A DNA stretch of 64,000 bases from Watersipora subatra. Taxonomy: Eukaryota; Bryozoa; Gymnolaemata; Cheilostomatida; Watersiporidae. Shown here in pieces: positions 48,019 through 58,400 of this stretch. Location: contig NC_088708.1 of assembly GCF_963576615.1 (NCBI RefSeq), positions 67,476,672-67,540,671 on the forward strand. The letters run 5' to 3'. Position 1 is the stretch's first letter; each line of letters starts with the position of its first letter. A program made the translations under genes and the position numbers. The notes under the pieces are model-generated. The model did no database searches and was not told the DNA's origin. It was given only the letters and a program-made list of their open reading frames with translations.

Positions 48019-49117
48019 GGCTGGAGGATCTGTTGGTGTACTATGGCTAGCCGCATGCTTTAGCAAGCTTTTCTTCTGTTTGTGTTTCCCATTTTGGTAC
48101 TATGGAGTGTTTAACACTGTTTAACAGGAGGTCTGGCTCAGAGGCCAGTAGCTCATTTCTAACTGGCTACTTGATATACAGTACCACCCACAAAGCCTGT
48201 TTATATTTGAAGAATTTTTATTCTTGCACTTATTATTCTATTGATAATATATTATTTTTCTTATTAAAAGTTGCAATCACTCAATCACATTTAAGTTGCA
48301 TCTAAAGTTTAATGTGTTTATTTGAACAAACATACCAAAGTTGAGTACTTAGCATGTGTTATTGCTGATACTTGTCCTGGGATACCACAAAAGACGTTAA
48401 CAGCCACACATTTACTATGAAAGTATGAAAGAAGTCTGTTCACCACCTTCAGCATTGAATTAGCATACTTTGTATTCTGTTCGTTTAGTTTGGCCATTTA
48501 GCACTTGTCCCTTTGAGTTACAATGACTTTTGCCCTCCATGAATCATTTCAATAGAGTTGCATGCAATAAACAAGAGTTGCGAAATAATACAGACAGGCT
48601 AGTGCTCTTGAACCTACATCGGTCATATCTTATGAGCTCTCAAAATAACATTTTAGCATCTATCATACTGTTTACGTATCGCCTAAAGCATACCATCAGC
48701 TGATACTTCTCACTGTAAACCATAAACACAATAATAACAATATCTTAATACTTCTGTCATGAATATTCAAGTTCCTTTTACAAACCCGCTTCTAAATATA
48801 AGCTAGTGGTATTGCCCAAAACTCTTCCATTTAGTACTGCAAAACACACAAGGTACATGCAGAGAGCTACAAATTTACTACAAACCTGCAAGTGATTTAC
48901 TGTTTGGCTGTATGGTCAATAAGTACTATCCACCATTTTGAACAACTGCCAAGTAGTTTAAGCTCTGATATCTGTCTAGTGCTGTTGGCCTATTTAGACA
49001 AGCTGTTAGTTCTCACGCTGTTTCTTATCAGATTTCACTCTGCTCTATATAATAAGCTCAGTTGACTGGAATCACCACAACCAAGACTTATGTCAGCCAA
49101 TCTCAGACTCTAGAACC
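48019..49117. other. Spacer between PLPBP and the secreted orphan gene
   Basis: This should contain the PLPBP 3'UTR (a candidate AATAAA lies near 48566) and the promoter of the next gene. A TATATAATAA at about 49047-49056, some 70 bases before the ATG at 49118, could be a TATA box. No exon or repeat is evident. Confidence 0.45.
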
Positions 49118-50601
49118 ATGCAAACGGTTATTGGAGTGTTTCTATTGGGAGTTGTTCTCCCGACATTTGCTACCAACTGCCCTGAGGTAAGTGGTAATAG
49201 CTTTTGTGCAGTGCATATTTATGTAATCATTCTTTATAATAGTTTTAGTAGATTTTAAAAAGTCTTATTTAGCGCTCTATTAATTTATTTTGTAAACTAT
49301 AAATGACAGTGGGTATAATACTCTTGATCACATTGCAGATATTTAAGATCCATGGCATGTCATCAAACTTCAACGAGACAATAGCTCACGCTATTCATTC
49401 CCTCACTCTAAATGAGTTGAGAAAGTTTAACCCTGAGGCCAAAGAGAACAATGGTGTACCAGTGGTCAACCCAAGAATAAATGATCCAACTATTTCTAAC
49501 CGAGTTGTCTCCCATGCACCTTCTGAAACAATAGGTGAGTAAAAAGCATCAATGTTTGGCTTTAGATTTCTGATGAAGTTTTGTGCTACGACCAGTTCCC
49601 AATGCTCTCAAGAGCATTTCTAGACTTACAACCTTTAATAAATGTAGCTTAAGATGCGATTATTACAAAATTAACAGGTTTGCACAAAAAATTTCTGTAA
49701 TTTTGAGAAATGTAAAAATCGTTGATCAATTATTAGGAGAAGAATTTGAAGGGGAAACAATGAACACAATTGATATGATCCTCAGCCAAATTGGACAGTC
49801 AACTGATGGCCTTGGTTCTTTTTGGTCACCACTGGAGAGGGTCGTGCACAAGTTTCACATGAAAGATCTCTGGCAGAAACTAAGAAGCTACTATGCCCTT
49901 ATAGAGCAGGTAATTGGAACTCAGTCTTTTTTATGTCATGCTGCTATATGCCATATACTGCTGACTGTAACCTGCTGTGCTCTTACAGCCTGCCAATGAA
50001 TTGTGCCACTGCCTGACTGACACTAAGAGCAATGGAATATTTGAGGCTGTTGATTGGGTAGCACGACACTACAAAACAGGTATCTGATATACTTCACCTA
50101 AGGCTCAGTGTTACTAACAGGATGTACTGTCATTTGTTAGTCATTTTGCATTTTATTTTGCAAAAAGCTAAAAAGATGACATTGCTACTTTGAGATCAGC
50201 TGTTTACTGGCTCAAATTTCATTTCAACGTCAATTCAGCTGAAGAAAGATTAATTAAATTTATTTAGTAACACTTGCATGTTGAGGTTTACATCATTTTC
50301 CATTGTTAGCTGTAGGTGATATTATTAAATTTAATATTAATAAGTTAAAAAACAGTTAAATTGGTACTTGCTTTAACTGCTGGCACGGTAACCCTGTAGC
50401 TAAAGAGAATAGGAAATAATACAGCATACAAACATTCTGTTAATAATTTCTATAGGAACACCAATTACTCTGCTGAACCGTCCAATACCAAAGCTGACAG
50501 ATGCCAAGAGCTGGGCTGTGTGGAAGGTGCGCCTGCTTCACTACTATCAGCCACAAGCCATGCTTGATGCTATTAAATACCTCAAGTGTGTTCTTGAGTA
50601 A
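49118..50601 (+). CDS. Unrecognised secreted protein, five exons (224 aa)
   Basis: Exons 49118-49186, 49339-49534, 49737-49909, 49989-50079 and 50456-50601 join in phase with good GT-AG sites. The first exon is a clean signal peptide (MQTVIGVFLLGVVLPTFA) ending just before the first cysteine (TNCPE). The mature part has few cysteines (NCPE, LCHCLTD, YLKCVLE) and is otherwise helical-looking and charged (MNTIDMILSQIGQ, WSPLERVVHKFHMKDLWQKL). No transmembrane helix follows. I do not recognise a family. The short introns and regular exon sizes argue for a real, expressed gene. An AATAAA overlaps the stop codon region at 50600-50605. The likely role is extracellular; nothing more can be said. Confidence 0.75.
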
Positions 50602-51189
50602 TAAACTCAGCTTGCACTAATGAACAGAGTATATTGATTTATCCAATTTACTATATATGTAGACCTGAGGCTAACTATACATGTTCTGATACGGCAATAA
50701 CTCTTGTTCGGCAATTTGAATGGCTTTGTACTTGCAGTTTTGTACTAAGTGTTTAGAAGGTATCTAACAGAGGCTCTTAGCCACGCCTCCAATTCTAAGT
50801 TTTTTATGAAATAGTCCGTCTGTTTTGAGCTCTGACATATACATGACTTAGCCAACAATTAATAGCTTGAATTAAGGGTTTATCATGAGCTGTTAGCTAA
50901 TCTGCAAATGGTTGGTTTCTCCTTGATGCTATAGAAAGATTTCCCTGTTCATTTCTCTTAACAGAAGCAAACAGGTAGACATAATATTTCAAGCGAGTCT
51001 TCCACATATTCATTTAAAAATCTTGTGTGATTTATAAAGCTTCTTTATTCACATGAAATGCATAAACAGCCAAAACTTATAAAGAAAACAAGCCAGAAAT
51101 TTTTAAGTATTCTATACTGACCAAAATTTTAAAATAAAATAATGGACACAGATTCTTAGATATATAATTCTAAGTGTACACAACTCTAC

Positions 51190-51370
51190 AATAAAACCTC
51201 TATAGCTAAACCTTTATAACCGAATCACTATAACTCAACATGTACAACTAAACCTCTATAACTATACATCTATAACTAAACCTCTATAACTATACATCTA
51301 TAACTAAACCTCTATAACTATTATACATCTATAACTAAACTTCTACATGTATAACTAAACCTGTAAAACT
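51190..51370. repeat. 28-base tandem repeat with CTATAACTAAAC motifs
   Basis: The unit is AACCTCTATAACTATACATC plus TATAACTA, about four regular copies, with degenerate copies (CTATAGCTAAACC, CTATAACCGAATCA) to the left. It starts with ACAATAAAACCTCTATAG, similar to MITE termini elsewhere in the window, so it may be an amplified MITE end. Confidence 0.7.
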
Positions 51371-52183
51371 GAAAGCATGGCGGACTCTAAGGAATAACTT
51401 TCAGGTATTGGTAAAAAAATACCAAAAACTGGAACAATAATATATGCATGGGTAAATATACCAAATAAGGATTCCACTGAATAAGGTATCATTCAGAGAG
51501 CACCTAACTATCCACCTACCATTACCTTGTGACAGGTTTAATGATTTCTTAATTACGAGGTAATTTCACATCCTGGACATTTAGTTGCTTCTATATTGTA
51601 AAAGTTGTATGCAGCAGTTGCACGTCCGAACATACAATAATGTAAAGAAGCGCAAAAACAAAATAGCAAGTTTAAATTTTAACTCGTTTAGCTGAGTCAT
51701 GGTGAGGAACTTATGTTCATATCAAATACAAACAATTTGATTTACTATAGCAATAAGGTGTATTATCTTGCGATGCATGCCATCACAAACAACTAAGTTC
51801 TTCTATTGGCATCCTAAATGGAAAAGTTAGTACACTTCCTACGGTTCTTGTAAATGTGTACAGAAATCAACCGATTGAGCAGTCTGAACGTGTCGACGAA
51901 ACCTTCACAAGGCATTTTGTGTGAGACTGCAGAACCGACTATCATTTATGTTGAAGCAATCCATGCAAACATAGGGTTCAAGGAATGCTTGTAAGCAGCT
52001 TCCTATAATGTTGTTTTCAACTGGTTGTAGATCAATTTTTGGTTTCCTGTTAAAAGCTTTTAACTAATTGCTTAAAATTAAGAGGGCACAGCTGTTAACT
52101 ATACAGTCATCAAATATGGGTTTGATTAACACCCAGCGTCTCTTAAACTCTGGAAATACTATTACATTTTATCTGGCCATCTA

Positions 52184-52851
52184 TATCGTAAGTCCTTATG
52201 CTCAAGCCGCGCGGCTTGTCGTTGGGCGCGGCTTCTGGTTCAGGGTCATAGGCCGCGGCTAAAGCCAAGTTTTTAAAACTTACGTGAGGCTTAGGGCGGC
52301 TTCTCAATAAATGTGGTCTCTGCTCAGTTCCATGCTATAACCATAGAATCGCAGTCATGATACACTTTTATGTACGGGATTTTGGCGACCTACTCGTTTA
52401 TTTTCAAGGTCATGTTTATGGAATACTTTAGACCAAAGAATAATTTATCGCTAATGTTTAACTCACCACAGTCATAGGTTATTAAAACCGTTTCATTCTT
52501 GACCGGCATCTTTCCATAAACATGAAGCCCTCTAACAGCGCAATAAAAATCTAGCTGAGACATGGCAAGTAAGTTCTTGATGCAAGGGTTTAGGAATTTT
52601 AATTCGAACTTGGATGTAAAAGAAAATTTTTTTCACATGTACTGATGTAGCCTGTTTTCTTGTTGAAGAGGACTGTGTATAGCGAAACCCTTCTCAACAC
52701 TTTCGCTCCTCAAGGGGTAAAGGACTACAAAACCTCAGTCATTAGCCGCGGTCTGTGGGCATACGCGACTTGTTGGAGGATTATTTATTCTTTCGTGAGT
52801 CATCCGGTTTTGAGCATAAGCCGCGCGGCTTGAGCATGAGGACTTACGGTA
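52184..52851. mobile_element. MITE with GC-rich terminal inverted repeats (about 668 bases)
   Basis: The left end TATCGTAAGTCCTTATGCTC runs into AAGCCGCGCGGCTTG. The right end is the near-exact reverse complement (TACCGTAAGTCCTCATGCTC on the other strand), so the terminal repeats are at least 34 bases with two or three mismatches. Each arm contains the self-complementary GCCGCGCGGC. GC-rich CCGCGGC motifs recur just inside both ends (52250 and 52746). There is no transposase. The target duplication is unclear (possibly TA). Confidence 0.75.
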
Positions 52852-52886
52852 GTCTGGGAGTGTCGGAATGCTGCTATGCTATTTAG

Positions 52887-53024
52887 AAAGCTAATACTAG
52901 GTGATGCTAGTTATCTAGGAGGCATGCTATGCATTTATTAGATTCAGTTCTGAGCTGGATTTGCCCATGTGTTCATTATACTGTTTCAAGGAATGCTGTT
53001 TTTGTGTTATGTACAAAAGAAAAC
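52887..53024 (+). repeat. Stray copy of PLPBP exon 3 end and intron 3
   Basis: The sequence aligns with 43677-43817: AGCTAATACTAGGTGATGCTAG against AGCTA-CTAGGTAATGCTAG, then TTAT-T-GGAGxCxTGCTATG, TTATTAGATTCAGTTC against TTTTTAGATATAGTTC, and GGAATGCT-TTTTGTGTTA. It therefore spans the last bases of PLPBP exon 3, the donor, and about 120 bases of intron. It directly abuts the MITE ending at 52851. It cannot encode protein. Confidence 0.75.
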
Positions 53025-53696
53025 TTTTTATTTATCACTTAACATACTGAGTTGAGCATATGAGATCTCATAGGAAATCCTATACAACATTCATTCATCA
53101 TCTACACATTCATTCATCTTCATCGTATAATTGACCTTCCTAAGAAAGCTGCACTTTGCTTTGAGGTAGCATGTACACCGACATTGAAAGTTTGGCTAAA
53201 AATTAAATTAAACATTTGATAAAGGAAAGTTTATAAACAAAGGGCTGACAGCTGGGAACCGGCTCCATGGCTGTTATCGGTCATGGCAGCATAAATTAAT
53301 CTATTTGTCAAACTCACGGATCATGCAAATACACTCGTAATGGCTATTTGCATAAAGTAGTTGAAACTATTTGCTTATGAAAGAACTGTTGTGATTGGAC
53401 GCATGCACATAATAGGCTATTGAGATTAGCTGGATCTATTCAACAGCAGAATGTAATGATATAGAGCGTATTTTAATTGCTCACTGCCAGTTGCTAAGGA
53501 CCTACACTGTGAACAAGTGCAAGTGACAAATTTCCAATAGCAAAAATAATTCACAATCATATTGGACTCCAGAAATCTCTGAAGCAAGAGTAAGTAGCTG
53601 TACTGTTATATGGATATAGTACACATAGGTTTACTATGCTGTTTTTGCATAGGTAGAGGTCAGTCGACAAAGACTATCGGTTTGATCCTATTACAG

Positions 53697-54710
53697 GTTG
53701 GTCAAATCTTACTTGTCGAAATGAGCATGGCAGTGAAAGTCAGCAAACAAATTCCTGACATATCACCTACGCTAACACTCCGGCAAGACAAAGCTTACAC
53801 GACATACCCTGCCAACAGGAAGCGCTATGCCTTACCCAGCATGGAGGTCATCAGAGAAATAGAGCCAGACTATGCCTGGACACGTTTGCCGAATATGGCT
53901 GCTTATAAAACGGCCATTGTACGCAATAAGGTATGCGGAGGTTTGATGTATCTGCTGCCAGGTAATAAAACGAACTCTAGCTTGGCTCGGCCATACACAA
54001 CTGAACTAGGAGCGATGTTTAGCGAACCATATACAAACTTTAAGCCAAAAGAATACAACGAAGAAAACGTGAAGCAGAGTTCAGGCATACATTTTAGCCC
54101 CAACACGTACATCACAAGACTCAGCAAGCACAGGTCAATAAAGAGGCATCCACAGAGCCTAAATTTAGAGTCCAGACAATCATACAACGGCTACAAAACA
54201 TTGGTATCAAAAAAGAACGAGGCTGCAGCACTGGAGAGCGGGGGCAAAGGCAACCTGCCGGTGGCAGTGAAACTAGGTGAGGCAGAGATAGAACTGCAAA
54301 ATGAAGTACAAGGAATACTTGATGAAGTGGATGTGCAGGGAGTGGTAGAGGGAGAGCACGAGGAGAGGCCCACTCCCCCTTATAGCTCACCAACTAACCA
54401 TCGAATTAGCGCTATTTCAAGTCCAAAGCATGCTGTAGCCAATGATGACAGCCAAAGCCCTCAACCGTTGGCAGCATCAAAGGAGCCTAGAGCGCCTGTA
54501 AGAGATTTTAGGCAGCACCATTACCAAAAGAAAGCAATCAAATTTAAAGACTATAAAGAGTTAAGAAGTGCGGAAGTTCCGAGACCACAACTCCCCGAAA
54601 GATTCAAGTCGCCTTACTTGAGCCATAGAAAGAGTAAAGAAATTTGGCAGTGGCTGAATGTGGACTTCAGTAAATCTAAATTTGAACATTTTATGGATGT
54701 TTGTAGCTGA
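53697..54710 (+). CDS. Unrecognised 329-aa protein with a spliced 5'UTR
   Basis: The CDS is 53721-54710, one uninterrupted exon. A donor CAAGA|GTAAGT at 53589/53590 and an acceptor ATTACAG at 53696 define a 107-base 5'UTR intron, and the ATG at 53721 (MSMAVKVSKQIPDISPTLTL) is the first after it. The frame stays open through that intron back to a TTG at 53610, but splicing makes this irrelevant. The protein is soluble and basic overall, with no signal peptide or membrane helix. A middle acidic segment (EAEIELQNEVQGILDEVDVQ) precedes a Pro/Ser-rich linker. The N-terminal third (DYAWTRLPNMAAYKTAIV) and the C-terminal 40 residues (PERFKSPYLSHRKSKEIWQW) look like ordered, conserved blocks. I recognise no domain. 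Confidence 0.75.
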   Translation, partial: VGQILLVEMSMAVKVSKQIPDISPTLTLRQDKAYTTYPANRKRYALPSMEVIREIEPDYAWTRLPNMAAYKTAIVRNKVCGGLMYLLPGNKTNSSLARPYTTELGAMFSEPYTNFKPKEYNEENVKQSSGIHFSPNTYITRLSKHRSIKRHPQSLNLESRQSYNGYKTLVSKKNEAAALESGGKGNLPVAVKLGEAEIELQNEVQGILDEVDVQGVVEGEHEERPTPPYSSPTNHRISAISSPKHAVANDDSQSPQPLAASKEPRAPVRDFRQHHYQKKAIKFKDYKELRSAEVPRPQLPERFKSPYLSHRKSKEIWQWLNVDFSKSKFEHFMDVCS

Positions 54711-55429
54711 TATTTATGCAACTTAAATATACCAGACTTATAAACCTGCTTTATGCTAATAGCATACTTAGCACGTTCATCAACCAGTGCACAGTCATAG
54801 CTGACACCGCATCAAATGATATATCAGCTGCGACTTTGTGACTTGCTTACAGACAGCTGCTAGTGACCTAATACTTTTGTGAATTTTCAGACTTTTTCAG
54901 ATCCTTATCCTGTCATGTGGACTAAACTTGTAGTACAATCATTAAGGAGAGCAAAAGAGTGAACTTTTATGACCTCGCAAGTTCATGCTTCTTTGAATAC
55001 CAAAAATATTCATACACAGAGCTACAAACATTTCTTTCAGTTGTTTTGCCTAACAGATGTATTTATACATGTAAAGAATATGTACAAAGCTCGCATGTAT
55101 TGCATAACGTAGACTGTATGCATAAAGCAGAAGCGATCATAATTATTCACAAACTGTACAACTCTATGCGATGCTCGTGTATCCTGTACTGCCTTACGTC
55201 ATGTAAGTCAACATAACAGTAGTGATATATGTCTATCAATGACTCTAATATATACACAATGTGTAACCATTGTAGCGTGAAACAGAATTAATAACTTGAA
55301 ACCAGCAGCATTGATAGGTCGGCGAGATAAGCAGTTTTTGAAACTGTGTCGCAAAGTTTGGAAACAGTCTTCGTTCTGTTATAGCTGAGGATCATGATAC
55401 AAAAGTGAATAGGGGGGGGGGGGGGGTGT
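54711..55429. other. Convergent spacer between the orphan gene and RPB5
   Basis: Both flanking genes end here. I see no exon; the open frame at 54959-55216 is AT-rich noise with TGTATTTATACATG-type simple sequence. A run of 15 G lies at 55412-55426, next to the RPB5 stop codon. Confidence 0.5.
55412..55426 (-). repeat. C15 tract just after the RPB5 stop codon
   Basis: On the RPB5 sense strand the stop TGA (55432-55430) is followed by ACA and then 15 cytosines, ahead of TATTCAC. It would be at the very start of the 3'UTR. Poly(C) tracts can bind KH-domain poly(rC)-binding proteins, but a plain homopolymer is equally possible. Its length may be uncertain in the assembly. Confidence 0.8.
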
Positions 55430-58400
55430 TCATACCACCAGCCGGTATGAGATATAACGGCCAGCAGTTTCACTTGGTCTAATGATCTTCACAACCTGCA
55501 AAGAGAATAAACAATAAACTGCCAAGTGTGCCAGTTCCTACTTAGCAGTAATACTTTTACGGAGTTGTGCACTTCTACTTGCTCTTTACGGTCAAATGAG
55601 CAAACATTACTATATTAACCAAATACTTATGATTAACTAATCTATCCACATAAAGGCTGTACAAGAGTACAATGCTTGCCTTTATTTTGTTTTGTACTTG
55701 AAGATTAGTATGTCCTGTGAACTGCCTAGCATCAAAAGTACACAAAATGCAATCGAAAGAAATGACAAACAATCAAGAAGTGAACATTATTTTAGCTCAT
55801 CCATCAGCAGAGACATCACCTGCATTGCCTGTAAAAAGTTAACTGAAACTTATTTACTGCCCTTTATGATGGACGTAGCCAGTAGAGAAGCAAGTATCGA
55901 TACACACCTGGCCTCTCTTGAGACCAAAGTAGCGAGCAACAGGATCGCCCTGCTGAATTTTTGGTAGCTGGAATTCTTTAAGTTTGTATCTCTCCAGTAA
56001 TTCCTTTTTCTCCTCTTGAGTCATGAGCACATGCTCTGGCACCAACTATACGTACATAGAACATATCTAAGTCTGCAGTAAACGCTTACAATACCAGCTA
56101 TCTTTGTAACTGAGCGACAACAGAACAGTCTATGGAACTAAGGCATATCTTCTGTAAGCTTCGGATGTAGCAACTCCAACAGCCAAAACTTTCTTCATGA
56201 TCAATGTCAACTTTCCAACATGTGATTTTTAGGTGTACATGAAAAACCTGGTGAAAATTTAGTTTCTTTTACAAATAGTTTGATTTTGGACATGTAAATA
56301 TTTTGCATAGTTACATAATATAGAAAAAATTAGTTTTAATGCTGTTTGTTTACCTGCAATATTTTTTAGAATTATAATAGATCTTTAGACTAGGGAACAA
56401 GTTAAGGAAATTGAAGCTATGAAATTATGAAAAAATGTTTTAGTTTTAACATATGGAGCAAATCTCAAAATGGTTTGATTGTAAAATGTTCAACACTGCC
56501 TTACATTTTCCTTTTACCTTTTCATTGGTATCAGCAAAAACTGCCGAGGACTCCCTAGTACGTGTTATTGAAGATGTCGATGAACTTTTGATATTTACAA
56601 CATTTTCAATTAAAAGAACTATTAACTACTTGGAGATACCATGCAGTTGGGGGAAGTATTTAGTGGTAACTCCTATCGGCCTTCCTAAGGCGCAGAAGCA
56701 CTTTTACAACCAAGTTACAACACAATAATAATGGTAAATGATCTAATACTACTACTAGCTCAGACTAATAAATGACTATATTCGGATTGAAAGAGCATTA
56801 AATAATTACATTATAATATGCATAAAAAAATGTTTATTGCCTAAAAAGGTAGGACAACTCTTTCTTAAACTGGCCTATAATCTGCAGTATCTCCTAGCAC
56901 TACTATTAATTGTAGTATTAAGGATGTAGAAGTTAGGGGATGCACCTAGTGCACATCTGTATCTGATCAATCTGATGTAACATTTGTGAGTGAAACTTCA
57001 TGATTTCATTTAGCCTTGGGTGTAATTTCTACTGTAAAATCGTTATCATTGCTGTTGCCCCGATCTCAGCATTTGCTGAGGCCCAAAACATCTGCTGCAA
57101 TTAACTGTTTAGTGATGTAAAAGCAGACTTGGTAAATTCTAACTAGTAATAGCCGGGGACAGTAATAGCCGGGGACAGTAATAGCCGGGGACAGTAATAG
57201 ACGGGGACAGTAATAGACGGGGACAGTAATAGACGGGGACAGTAATAGACGGGGACAGTAATAGACGGGGACAGTAATAGACGGGGACAGTAATAGACGG
57301 GGACAGTAATAGACGGGGACAGTAATAGACGGGGACAGTAATAGACGGGGACAGTAATAGACGGGGACAGTAATAGACGGGGACAGTAATAGACGGGGAC
57401 AGTAATAGACGGGGACAGTAATAGACGGGGACAGTAATAGACGGGGACAGTAATAGACGAGGACAGTAATAGACGGGGACAGTAATAGACGGGGACAGTA
57501 ATAGACGGGGACAGTAATAGACGGAGACAGTAATAGACGAGGACAGTAATAGACGGGGACAGAAATAGACGGAGAAAGAAATAGACGGGGACAGTAATAG
57601 ACGGGGACAGTAATAGACGGGGACAGTAATAGACGGGGACAGTAATAAACGGGGACAGTAATAGACGGGGACAGTAATAGACAGGGACAGTAATAGACGG
57701 GGACAGTAATAGATGGGGACAGTAATAGACGGGGACAGTAATAGACAGGGACAGTAATAGATAAGGACATTTCTAATCTGTCTACACTGTCGGTTATCAC
57801 TCCCTTAGACATTGAGGACATGATACACCAGTCTGAGAGACAATACGTACATGTAAGTACTTCTAATGCTGAATGAAATGCAGTATAATGACCAGGTTTA
57901 GTGGCCTTAAAGAATAGAGAAAGCATAATATTATTATGCTTTATTATTTATCTTGAGGTGTTGACTGATGTTCTAAAAAAGAATCAAGGAGATTGACCAA
58001 CCAAAAGCTGAGATATAGCCAGCCAAACACAGGTCTACCAAAAAACATAAGTGTTTTGGTAATCATCAATATATGGTATGACGTATGAAATCGAGTGGTG
58101 TGCCATTGGTCAATTAAGCCAACTAATGCGCTCTCCTATAACAGTCACGGTGTTTTAATTGGTTTAATCCTTGGAAGTATAGAACAATCCAATTGGGCCT
58201 AACAATCATTGCTCTGATAATTCCGAACCAGTCCCTCTGACGTGTAGATTAGTTTAGCATGAAATAATTACACGCGTCTATTATGTCGCAACCTGTGGCT
58301 GTCTTGCTAGTTCAGCTCAGTTTTGTTGTTCTCCCACTTAGCTTCCCTATTCAGACTAATCCTTAGCGCTGTTCAGATTTTTTTATCTATAGCTAATAAA

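Noticed and set aside
56453-56728. Plus-strand 91-codon frame in the RPB5 intron
   Set aside because: No recognisable domain. Its end (CTTTTACAACCA) resembles the 3' end of the LINE in the RGM-like gene, so it may be repeat-derived, but the match is too short to call.
57066-57926. A 286-codon minus-strand open frame with a 16-residue period
   Set aside because: It is produced by the 16-base minisatellite, which has no stop in any minus-strand phase. The flanking residues resemble no protein, and the frame has no splice sites to RPB5.
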